From assembly GCA_903848645.1 (NCBI GenBank), contig CAINGU010000073.1:26265-90264 (forward strand): a stretch of 64,000 bases of DNA, given 5' to 3'. Of the stretch, positions 9,459 to 16,909 are shown one piece after another; position 1 is the first letter of the stretch, and every line of letters begins with the position of its first letter. Origin of the DNA: an uncultured cyanobacterium. Lineage in GTDB: Bacteria > Cyanobacteriota > Cyanobacteriia > Cyanobacteriales > Nostocaceae. The position numbers were made by a program, and so were the translations under genes. Below the pieces are notes generated by a model. It was given only the letters and a program-made list of their open reading frames with translations, did no database searches and had not been told where the DNA came from.

Positions 9459-11003
9459 CTAATTGGAAGCCAAAAAATTTTTCAATTTAAACCATGCTTG
9501 ACGTATTTTCCAAAACTTACTACTTTCCATCCCAGCAATTATACATTCTAATTGCTGGAATTTAGATTCTAATTGTTGTAATTCAGATCGGCTATGATCT
9601 AACTCTGCTATATTAGTTTGTAATTCAGATTGGGAAAGCTCTAAATTTGCTGTAGTAATTTGCAGATTAGATTGCAATCTCTCAATTATTCCAGAAAAGG
9701 GTGCTGGTAATGAAGGAAAGGCAATATAATTTTCGTAAAAAGAATTTGACACAAAAACTTCTTTACCAATTTCTCCGTCATCTTGTATTTGGTGACACTC
9801 ATATCCATTATTTATTAAGATATCGAAAACATCTTTGGCTTGAAGGTTTAAACCTTTCAACATATTTTCAGAAATTTCAAATTGAATAAATCTAATTTTC
9901 TTTTCTTTTAAAAGCTCATTAGCTCCCAATAATACATGACTTTCTGCTCCCTCAACATCAATTTTTAAGTAATCAATTTTTTCAATCCCATTGTTCCTAC
10001 AAAATGAGTCTATTGTTAAAGACTTTACACTTTCAGTCCGAATAATTTCAACATATTTTTCATAATTTTGTTGAGGATCAAGCATCTTAGGTTTACCAAT
10101 GCTATTCCATCCTGAATAATCTTCTGGAAACTCATTTATTTCAACCTGGCCTTCTTGTGAAAAAATAGCTATTTGAAATAAACTTACATTTTTACATTGA
10201 TATTTTTCTATTCGTTCATTAAGCTTGCTAAATGTAGTAAGTGTAGGTTCAAAAGCATATACTTTTCCTGATTTACCAACTAGCTTACTAAATAAAATGG
10301 AGTAATCACCTATATTTGCACCTATATCAAAAACCGTCATTCCTGGTTGAATCAAATTTCTAACTAAAGTTTGTTCTGATTTTTCAGTATTAAATGAGAA
10401 TATTTTTTGTCCACAAGCAATCGTTGAGCAATATTCATGATTAGTTAGATAATTTTTAGCTATTTCGTTCCATACCCGCTCCGAGCCTTCCCATTCAGGT
10501 GTTACGTCATGAAACGCAATCCATCCGCCTTCTTTTACTAATGGCAAACACAGTTCAAAGTCTTTCAAAACATTTTTATATTCATGACTACCATCTATAA
10601 ATATAAAATCTATCTCTTGTTGCCCGACAATCTCATACCATTGACTTAAAATATCATGAGAGTATCCTCTAAGAGGGGTTAAGTGTTCACTAACACCATC
10701 CAGAGAAGTATTTTTCTGCCAAATTTCAAAAAAATCTGACTCTTGACAATCGGAGCTATTTCCTTCCCAAGTTTGAGAATTCCATGTATCAATACAATAT
10801 ATCCTTTTGTTACTTGCCAAACAGGCATACCCCATTGATGCACTAGAACGTCCCTTAAAAGAGCCAATTTCAACTATAACGGCGCTATCAGGCAAAGCTT
10901 TCACTTTATCAAATAAATATTTTTCCTGTCCTGGCACTAAAAAGCCATCTATAACGTCTACAATGAGCTTTACATCTTCATAGTTACTATACTTATTGTT
11001 CAT
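9459..11003 (-). CDS. Double methyltransferase (TylF/CmcI-like plus FkbM-like) with coiled coil and SSKFW tail
   Basis: Two SAM-dependent methyltransferase domains are fused in 514 residues. The first (about 15-205) has VIVEIGSFKGRSSASMGYA at 42-60 and FIFIDGSHEYKNVLKDFE at 133-150, the signature of the Methyltransf_24 / CmcI-TylF type. The second (about 215-430) has VFDIGANIGDYSILFSK at 224-240 and YLKIDVEGAESHVLLGA at 345-361, the FkbM type that O-methylates sugars. A predicted coiled coil (about 440-488, rich in SELQ) leads to the tail MESSKFWKIRQAWFKLK (492-508). The likely role is methyl decoration of the exported glycan, in the cytoplasm. Which sugar is modified cannot be told. Confidence 0.88.
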   Translation of the reverse strand: MNNKYSNYEDVKLIVDVIDGFLVPGQEKYLFDKVKALPDSAVIVEIGSFKGRSSASMGYACLASNKRIYCIDTWNSQTWEGNSSDCQESDFFEIWQKNTSLDGVSEHLTPLRGYSHDILSQWYEIVGQQEIDFIFIDGSHEYKNVLKDFELCLPLVKEGGWIAFHDVTPEWEGSERVWNEIAKNYLTNHEYCSTIACGQKIFSFNTEKSEQTLVRNLIQPGMTVFDIGANIGDYSILFSKLVGKSGKVYAFEPTLTTFSKLNERIEKYQCKNVSLFQIAIFSQEGQVEINEFPEDYSGWNSIGKPKMLDPQQNYEKYVEIIRTESVKSLTIDSFCRNNGIEKIDYLKIDVEGAESHVLLGANELLKEKKIRFIQFEISENMLKGLNLQAKDVFDILINNGYECHQIQDDGEIGKEVFVSNSFYENYIAFPSLPAPFSGIIERLQSNLQITTANLELSQSELQTNIAELDHSRSELQQLESKFQQLECIIAGMESSKFWKIRQAWFKLKNFLASN

Positions 11004-11044
11004 TTTATTTACCTAAAAAATATTGATATTTAATCTGAATTAAT

Positions 11045-11788
11045 TTAAAAGCAGATATTTACAAATTTTAAATATTGATCCACAGTATCATTCGCAATAC
11101 CAGCATATTTAATTTTGCCCTTCTCTAACCAAATAGCCTTATTACAAGACTGTTGAATAAACTCCATTGAATGCGACACTACTAAAATAGTGACATTATT
11201 ATCCCAAAACTGATCCATTCTTTGCTTACACTTATTCTTAAAACTCTCATCTCCCACCGACAAAACCTCATCTAAAATCAAAATATCCGGCTGGACATCT
11301 GTAGCAATAGCAAACCCCAAACGAGCCACCATACCCGAAGATAAACCCTTAACTGGAACTAAAGCATAATCCTCCAACTCGGCAAACTCCAAAATAGAAC
11401 ACGCTCTTGCTTTCATCTCAGCCCTAGAAAAACCCAACAATACACCATAAAGCAGTATGTTGTCCATGACAGAAATTTCCGCATCAAAACCTGCTCCCAG
11501 TTCAATTAAAGGTGCAACTTGACCCCGAACCCTGACAGTACCAGATGTAGGCTGAAGAATCCCAGAAATTATCTTTAATAGAGTGGACTTACCTGAACCG
11601 TTCGCCCCAATTATACCTATTTTTTCGCCTTTTTCAACCACCAAGTTAATATTATCTAAAACTAATTTCTTAGCAGGTTGCCGATATTTACCCTCTACCA
11701 CAGAGAGGAGCGTTTTTTTCAAGTCATAGGAAAATTCCTCTTGAGTCCTTCTCCACAGCGAAACATTATCCAAACGTATTACTTCCAT
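11045..11788 (-). CDS. Polysaccharide ABC exporter, ATP-binding subunit (Wzt/KpsT type)
   Basis: This 247-residue ATPase energises export of a finished polysaccharide across the inner membrane. Walker A is GANGSGKST (about 62-70). The ABC signature has the form LSSGMVARLGFAIA, characteristic of the O-antigen/capsule/teichoic acid subfamily. Walker B is ILILDEVLSVGD, followed by VVSHSMEFIQ. It is short and lacks the C-terminal carbohydrate-binding domain of the long Wzt proteins, so chain-end recognition, if any, must come from elsewhere. Its ATG directly abuts the TAA of the permease gene, a clear case of translational coupling. Confidence 0.92.
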   Translation of the reverse strand: MEVIRLDNVSLWRRTQEEFSYDLKKTLLSVVEGKYRQPAKKLVLDNINLVVEKGEKIGIIGANGSGKSTLLKIISGILQPTSGTVRVRGQVAPLIELGAGFDAEISVMDNILLYGVLLGFSRAEMKARACSILEFAELEDYALVPVKGLSSGMVARLGFAIATDVQPDILILDEVLSVGDESFKNKCKQRMDQFWDNNVTILVVSHSMEFIQQSCNKAIWLEKGKIKYAGIANDTVDQYLKFVNICF

Positions 11789-12595
11789 TTACAGCAAATC
11801 CATAAATTGATGTCGCCACAGATGAAAACAAGTCCATCCCAAGGCTAAAATAATGATGCCACTCAGTAAAGCCCCCCAAATTAAACCTAAATCCGGTGGA
11901 GAACCTGATAATGTAATCTGACGCAGACTTTCAATAATTGGGGATAAAGGATTTAAAGCTAAAAACTGTTTTACCTTTTTTGGTACTATAGCTGCTGGGT
12001 AAAATATAGGACTACTTAACCAAATTACAAATACCACTAACTCATAAAAGTAAGGAAAGTCTCTAAAAAATACGTACAAAGCACTGACTAAAAACCCAAC
12101 TCCTGTAGAAACTAAAATCAGTGCGAGAAATGGAAATACCAAAGCTAGGACATTGACTAGACTTTTAGAGTTAATCAAAGTCATAATCGCTAGTAACGGC
12201 AATGCTCCCACTGAAAACTGAAATACATTGGATGCAATCATTGATACTGGAAAAACACTGACTGGCAAGCGAATCTTATTTAATAATGCACCATTTCCGA
12301 CTACACTGGCTAAAGCTTGGGATGTGCAAGCTGAGAAAAAATTGATGACTAACAGCCCTGTCAGTGCTGCCAGCATATAGTTAATGACGGAATTACCATA
12401 ATAAGATGCAAAGGTAGCACCGAAAATAGCAGTGTAAAGTCCTGTCATAATTAAAGGGTTCAATAGTGACCAATAAACCCCCAAAAAAGAACCTCGATAG
12501 CGTACTTTCAGATTTCTTCCTACTAAGACGTGCAGGAGTTCGCAATAACGCTGCACTTGTAACCAATTTAAATTATCTTTCAGGGAAAGTGTCAT
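11789..12595 (-). CDS. Polysaccharide ABC exporter, ABC-2 permease subunit (Wzm type)
   Basis: This membrane protein of about 268 residues forms the export channel for the glycan made by the downstream genes. The N-terminus carries the cytoplasmic amphipathic helix and the motif NLKVRYRGSFLGVYWSLLNP, typical of Wzm/TagG/KpsM-like ABC-2 permeases, followed by about six hydrophobic segments. I place the start at the ATG at 12595; an in-frame GTG at 12616 would add seven residues but has no clear ribosome site. The gene is the first of the minus-strand polysaccharide operon, so the promoter should lie in 12596-12712. I found no convincing -10/-35 pair by eye. Confidence 0.9.
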   Translation of the reverse strand: MTLSLKDNLNWLQVQRYCELLHVLVGRNLKVRYRGSFLGVYWSLLNPLIMTGLYTAIFGATFASYYGNSVINYMLAALTGLLVINFFSACTSQALASVVGNGALLNKIRLPVSVFPVSMIASNVFQFSVGALPLLAIMTLINSKSLVNVLALVFPFLALILVSTGVGFLVSALYVFFRDFPYFYELVVFVIWLSSPIFYPAAIVPKKVKQFLALNPLSPIIESLRQITLSGSPPDLGLIWGALLSGIIILALGWTCFHLWRHQFMDLL

Positions 12596-12712
12596 TCTTA
12601 TAGCACCATTACACACCAGACAAAACTCATTTGGGCATTCTATACTATATGCGTTATATTGTCTGCGATTAATTTTCAGATTAGTGAAATTTTATCTATC
12701 TCAGGTAATTAC

Positions 12713-13384
12713 TTACAAACTATCAGAGTCAATACCTAACTCCCTTAACCGTTGATCCAAAATTGCTACCTTAGCCTCCGCATCATCAGCCCGTCGACGT
12801 TCAGTTTCAGCCTTTTCTGCCAATTCTGTGGGTATGAGTAATTTATCACCTGTATCAAGACGATAAAATCTTAAAAGCTCCCCTTCCACTTCTAGACGCA
12901 ATCCCAAAGGCTGAGATAAACTATCGGTAATGGGTTGATAAATCTCATCCTGTAAACGATACCCCTGTAACTTTTTGTTAATCCATTCTCCTTTCGGGTC
13001 AAATAACCAATATTCTAAAATCCCTAATTGTTCATACAATAACTTCTTTTGCTCTTGGTCTTGCCTTTGAGTTCCTGCGCTAGTCATTTCCAAAACAACT
13101 TGGGGAACTTGACCTTCTTCCCAGACCTTATAATTATCTCTACCCCCAGGTGGCACATCAAAAATTACCATCACATCTGGCGCTACTCTTAATTTCGGAA
13201 AACCTTGAGCATAGTATAAAAACTGATTTGCGAGTACCGTTGCTTGTCTTCCTGCTAGGTACTGTTTCAAAACTTCTAAAGTATTTAAAATTGCATAGAG
13301 ATGTATATAGGTTTCTGCCACAGGTTCTCCATCAGAGCTAGGATATTCGATGGTGACATCGGTTAACTTTATGGTTGTAGTCAT
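12713..13384 (-). CDS. Uma2-family endonuclease-fold protein
   Basis: This 223-residue protein of the Uma2 (DUF820) family has a PD-(D/E)XK-like fold and is greatly expanded in cyanobacteria. The core motifs are RVAPDVMVIFD (about 75-85), the acidic/catalytic stretch PQVVLEMTSAGTQRQDQEQKKLLYEQ (quoted in parts: VVLEMTS, then the K-containing helix) and EYWLFDP. The C-terminus is a charged helix (AEKAETERRRADDAEAKVAIL). Function in cyanobacteria is not established; a nuclease role is inferred from the fold. It is followed 9 bases upstream by a second Uma2 gene, and the two probably form a transcription unit. Confidence 0.85.
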   Translation of the reverse strand: MTTTIKLTDVTIEYPSSDGEPVAETYIHLYAILNTLEVLKQYLAGRQATVLANQFLYYAQGFPKLRVAPDVMVIFDVPPGGRDNYKVWEEGQVPQVVLEMTSAGTQRQDQEQKKLLYEQLGILEYWLFDPKGEWINKKLQGYRLQDEIYQPITDSLSQPLGLRLEVEGELLRFYRLDTGDKLLIPTELAEKAETERRRADDAEAKVAILDQRLRELGIDSDSL

Positions 13385-13393
13385 AGTTTTTTC

Positions 13394-14209
13394 CTAATTA
13401 ACCACACTATCAGGATCTACACCGAGCGATCGCAAACGTGCGGCTAAAAGTTGCACTTTCTCTCTTTCATCTGCTAACTGCTGTTCCGCTGCGAGCGCTT
13501 GATTTTGGGCTAATTGAGCTTCTCGTTCCGCTGCGAGCGCTTGATTTTGGGCTAATTGAGCTTCTCGTTCCGCTGCAAGGGCTTGATTTTGAGCTTCTTG
13601 GGCTTCCTTTTGGATCTTTTTAGCCGCTTCTTCTGGTGTTGGTACTAACTCACCTTCAGATGTAAAATAGCGGAGTTTACTATTTGCCACACCTAAATAT
13701 AAATTCAGGACTTCACTCCAAAGTAATCCCTGTTCATTAGGGACAATTTCCTGATATTGATTTCCTACCAGTTTAAACCCCACAAATTCTAAACTTTCGG
13801 GGCTAAACCAAAAATATTCGGGAGTATGAAAGCGACTTTCATAGAGAACTTTTTTTAAATTGCGGTCAACTTTTGCCGTACTATCTGATAATAATTCAAT
13901 AATTAAATCTGGATAACGTCCATCTTCTTCCCAGACAACCCAAGAAGTGCGGGGGCGTTTTTCTGTATCTTTGACTAAAAAGAAATCTGGTCCTCTAAAT
14001 TCTCGATTTTTTAACTGCTGACGACTAAAATAAATAGTTAGATTTGCACCAATAAAAAAATCATTTTGATCACGCCATAACCACTCTAAGCTAGTTACCA
14101 ATAATAGTAACTGCATATAATGTAAAGAACTTTCCATTTCCGGCTCATCACTTAACAACTGAGTCGCATCGGGCATTTGTTGTTCTAGCTGTTGGGCTGT
14201 AACAAACAT
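13394..14209 (-). CDS. Uma2-family endonuclease-fold protein with repeated coiled-coil tail
   Basis: This is a second Uma2 paralogue of 271 residues. The fold motifs FRGPDFFLVKD, YPDLIIELLSDSTAKVDRNLK and PEYFWFSPESLEF follow the usual D...E-x-K arrangement. The C-terminal third is a strongly charged helix with three copies of a 14-residue unit, NQALAAEREAQLAQ. At DNA level this is a 42-base tandem repeat (13483-13524 and 13525-13566 identical, then a diverging third unit). The repeat number may vary between strains. The Uma2 neighbour ends in a similar non-repeated helix, so the tails may pair; that is inference. Confidence 0.85.
   Translation of the reverse strand: MFVTAQQLEQQMPDATQLLSDEPEMESSLHYMQLLLLVTSLEWLWRDQNDFFIGANLTIYFSRQQLKNREFRGPDFFLVKDTEKRPRTSWVVWEEDGRYPDLIIELLSDSTAKVDRNLKKVLYESRFHTPEYFWFSPESLEFVGFKLVGNQYQEIVPNEQGLLWSEVLNLYLGVANSKLRYFTSEGELVPTPEEAAKKIQKEAQEAQNQALAAEREAQLAQNQALAAEREAQLAQNQALAAEQQLADEREKVQLLAARLRSLGVDPDSVVN
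13483..13600. repeat. 42-bp in-gene tandem repeat
   Basis: Two identical 42-base units (13483-13524, 13525-13566) and a partly degenerate third unit encode the 14-residue coiled-coil repeat of the second Uma2 protein. The unit length is a multiple of three, so copy-number changes keep the frame. Confidence 0.85.
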
Positions 14210-14317
14210 AAGAGGATACCTACTTGCTTGCTGATTTAATTTTAAGCCATGGGCAGTGAAAACAGAGTACCAGATTCCGCTACACTGAGATTTGGATTAT
14301 TTTATTGTAACTAGATC

Positions 14318-14509
14318 ATGGACATCGGACAGAAAGTTAAGGTGATTCGTTTGCGCGATCGCGTATCCTCTACTATCGCTCAAAAACTCGGAAAAGTTGG
14401 CACTATCGAAGGCTACAAAGTCACAGATGGTAAAGGAATCGGTGTGGTGGTGAAGTTTGACGACAACTTCTCCACCTGGTTTTTTGAAGATGAAATCAAA
14501 CCAGCTTAG
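14318..14509 (+). CDS. petP: Cytochrome b6f complex subunit PetP
   Basis: This is a 63-residue protein of the PetP family (DUF2862): MDIGQKVKVIRLRDRVSS at the start, an SH3-like middle GKVGTIEGYKVTDGKGIGVV, and FDDNFSTWFFEDEIKPA at the end. PetP is a peripheral cytoplasmic-side subunit of the cytochrome b6f complex in cyanobacteria and red algae that tunes linear electron flow. The length matches the family. It is transcribed away from the Uma2 genes and is followed by the Get3d-like gene after 85 bases on the same strand, so the two may be co-transcribed. Confidence 0.85.
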   Translation: MDIGQKVKVIRLRDRVSSTIAQKLGKVGTIEGYKVTDGKGIGVVVKFDDNFSTWFFEDEIKPA

Positions 14510-14594
14510 TCAAAACAACTTATAGCAGAGGCTAAGAAGATTGGTTGAGTGCTAAGTTGTAATTGACAAGATCGGCAAAATTGGAAATTGAGTA

Positions 14595-15695
14595 ATGGCC
14601 TTGATACTGACATTTTTGGGCAAAAACGGCATCGCTCGTAGTAAGATAGCGATCGCCGCAGCCAAGCTATTGGCAACACAAGGCAAAAGGGTACTCCTAG
14701 CAGGACTAGCAGATCCAACATTGCCAATTCTACTCAATACTACTCTGACTCCTGACCCCCAGGAAATCTCTCCCAATCTCCAAGCAGTACAGTTTCAAGC
14801 ATCTGTACTGCTAGAACGGAACTGGGACGAAGTGAAAAAATTGGAGGCTCAATACCTCCGCACACCTATTTTCAAAGAGGTTTATGGGCAAGAACTGGTA
14901 GCATTACCAGGGATGGATAACGCCCTCGCACTCAATGCTATTCGTGAATATGATGCCAGTGGCAAATATGACGCGATTATCTACGATGGTACAGGTGACG
15001 CTTCCACCTTGCGAATGTTGGGAATGCCAGAATCTTTAAGTTGGTATATGAGACGATTCCGGCAATTGTTTGTTAACTCCGATTTAGGCAAAACAATTAC
15101 CGAATCTCCCCTAATTCAACCTTTAATTAGCAGTCTTTTTAATGTTAATTGGACTGCTGATAATTTTTCCCAACCCACTAACCAAGTTAATAATTTTCTT
15201 GAACAAGGTAGGGCTGCTTTAGCTAATCCTCGGCGTATTGCCGCATTTTTGGTGACAACATCAGAACCCATTGATGTGGCAAATTCCCGCTATCTTTGGG
15301 GAAGCGCCCAACAAATTGGTTTAACTATTGGTGGGGCAATACTAGTTGCTGGGTCAGAAAATACTAATTTATCCGAAGAATTTGCACCTCTACCTGTAAG
15401 CATAGTTCCTGATGTCTCTAATGGGGAATGGCAACCTCTCATAGATGCTTTACCCAACTTTGTTGAACAAGCATTACAAGCTAATCAACCAATTGAAATT
15501 GACGTACATAATCGCCAAGTACGCTTATTTTTGCCTGGGTTTGACAAAAAACAAGTCAAACTCACCCAGTACGGGCCAGAAGTCACGGTAGAAGCCGGAG
15601 ATCAAAGACGCAATATCTTCCTCCCTCCTGCCTTAAGTGGTAAACCTGTCACTGGTGCAAAGTTTCAAAATAGTTATTTGATAATTTCTTTTTAG
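14595..15695 (+). CDS. Get3d-like ArsA/GET3-fold ATPase with C-terminal alpha-crystallin domain
   Basis: This 366-residue protein of the ArsA/Get3 family is found in photosynthetic organisms (Get3d, also called ArsA-like NosAFP in Nostoc). The P-loop region is FLGKNGIARSKIAIAAAKLL (8-27), a divergent form of GKGGVGKT. YDAIIYDGTGDASTLRMLG supplies the Switch/Walker-B-like part. The last 68 residues (from about 299, IEIDVHNRQVRLFLPGFDKK) form an HSP20/alpha-crystallin-like beta domain, which distinguishes Get3d from tail-anchor Get3. The role is thought to concern targeting or chaperoning of hydrophobic clients, not arsenite. It sits directly upstream of chlG, a thylakoid-membrane enzyme. Confidence 0.8.
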   Translation: MALILTFLGKNGIARSKIAIAAAKLLATQGKRVLLAGLADPTLPILLNTTLTPDPQEISPNLQAVQFQASVLLERNWDEVKKLEAQYLRTPIFKEVYGQELVALPGMDNALALNAIREYDASGKYDAIIYDGTGDASTLRMLGMPESLSWYMRRFRQLFVNSDLGKTITESPLIQPLISSLFNVNWTADNFSQPTNQVNNFLEQGRAALANPRRIAAFLVTTSEPIDVANSRYLWGSAQQIGLTIGGAILVAGSENTNLSEEFAPLPVSIVPDVSNGEWQPLIDALPNFVEQALQANQPIEIDVHNRQVRLFLPGFDKKQVKLTQYGPEVTVEAGDQRRNIFLPPALSGKPVTGAKFQNSYLIISF

Positions 15696-15696
15696 T

Positions 15697-15794
15697 TAGG
15701 TAATGGGTAATAGGTAATGGGTAACGGGTAAAAGTTTTTCCAATTACCTATTACCAATCACCTCTTCCCCAATCACCAATTACCATTACACCTT
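15697..15794. repeat. Heptamer-type repeats between get3d-like gene and chlG
   Basis: This stretch is made of GGTAATGGGTAATAGGTAAT-like units followed by their approximate inverse (ATTACCTATTACCAATCACC), which can fold into an imperfect hairpin. No T-run of a terminator follows. These are the short intergenic repeats common in filamentous cyanobacteria. Confidence 0.6.
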
Positions 15795-16829
15795 ATGTCT
15801 GAATCAACTCCCATTAACCCAAGTTCTCAGCCAAATGAAGCTGTAGAATCTCCAAATCCAGAAGTTACAATCACAGAAGACCGCAATGCCAAAACTCGAC
15901 AATTGCTAGGAATGAAAGGTGCAAGTGCTGGGGAAACTTCCATTTGGAAAATTCGCTTGCAATTGATGAAACCGATTACCTGGATTCCCTTAATTTGGGG
16001 TGTAGTCTGTGGTGCGGCTTCTTCTGGTAACTACACCTGGACTTTAGAAAATGTTTTGAAGTCTGCCCTGTGTATGTTGCTTTCTGGTCCTTTATTGACA
16101 GGTTATACCCAAACCATCAATGATTATTATGACCGGGAAATTGACGCAATTAATGAACCTTACCGTCCCATACCTTCTGGGAGAATTTCAGAAAAGCAAG
16201 TAATTAGCCAATTCGTGCTTTTACTATTATTAGGATATGGGGTGGCTTACACCTTAGATTTATGGGCAGGTCATCCATTTCCTACTGTTTTAATGTTGTC
16301 TGTTTTTGGTAGTTTCATTGCCTATATCTATTCTGCACCACCATTAAAATTAAAACAAAATGGTTGGTTAGGAAATTATGCTTTAGGTGCAAGTTACATT
16401 GCTTTACCTTGGTGGGCTGGTCATGCTTTATTTGGTGAACTAAATTGGAAAATTGTCATTCTCACTCTATTCTACAGTTTGGCAGGTTTAGGTATTGCCA
16501 TTGTCAATGATTTTAAAAGTGTAGAAGGCGATCGCCAATTAGGTTTACAATCATTACCAGTTATGTTTGGGATACAAACTGCGGCTTTGATTTGTGTCGT
16601 CATGATTGACTTATTTCAAGGTTTAGTTGCAGGTTATTTGGTGAGTATTCACGAGAATTTATATGCAGCGATTCTCGTCTTATTAATCATTCCCCAAATC
16701 ACTTTCCAGGATATGTATTTTCTCCGTGACCCCATAGCCAATGATGTCAAATATCAAGCCAGCGCCCAACCGTTTTTGGTTTTGGGAATGCTAATAACAG
16801 GGATAGCATTAGGTCATGCTGGCGTTTAA
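15795..16829 (+). CDS. chlG: Chlorophyll synthase
   Basis: This 344-residue UbiA-family prenyltransferase esterifies chlorophyllide with geranylgeranyl or phytyl diphosphate in the thylakoid membrane. A soluble N-terminus (about 45 residues) leads to RQLLGMKGASAGETSIWKIR. The first aspartate-rich motif is INDYYDREIDAINEPYRPIPSG and the second is NDFKSVEGDRQLGLQSLP, both bracketed by about eight hydrophobic helices. Length and motifs match ChlG rather than UbiA or HepT paralogues. It follows the Get3d-like gene on the same strand by 99 bases. Confidence 0.97.
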   Translation: MSESTPINPSSQPNEAVESPNPEVTITEDRNAKTRQLLGMKGASAGETSIWKIRLQLMKPITWIPLIWGVVCGAASSGNYTWTLENVLKSALCMLLSGPLLTGYTQTINDYYDREIDAINEPYRPIPSGRISEKQVISQFVLLLLLGYGVAYTLDLWAGHPFPTVLMLSVFGSFIAYIYSAPPLKLKQNGWLGNYALGASYIALPWWAGHALFGELNWKIVILTLFYSLAGLGIAIVNDFKSVEGDRQLGLQSLPVMFGIQTAALICVVMIDLFQGLVAGYLVSIHENLYAAILVLLIIPQITFQDMYFLRDPIANDVKYQASAQPFLVLGMLITGIALGHAGV

Positions 16830-16835
16830 ACTTCC

Positions 16836-16862
16836 GTAGGGGCGGGGTTTTCCCGTCCCTAC
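16836..16862. terminator. Hairpin between convergent chlG and gnd
   Basis: GTAGGGGCGGG (16836-16846) pairs with CCCGTCCCTAC (16852-16862) across a short loop, with one G-T wobble. It lies just past the chlG stop and about 45 bases from the gnd stop on the opposite strand. It is followed by AAAAATTT, so it may act as a bidirectional terminator. Similar GGCGGGG-AAA-CCCCGCC hairpins recur in this genome (23978-23994), so it may also be a dispersed repeat. Confidence 0.5.
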
Positions 16863-16909
16863 AAAAATTTGATCCTTGATTTTTTTAACCCTTGGAGGCA
16901 GAAAAATTC

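Noticed and set aside
12596..12616. GTG start adding seven residues to the ABC-2 permease
   Set aside because: No ribosome-binding site upstream; the ATG at 12595 gives the usual family start.
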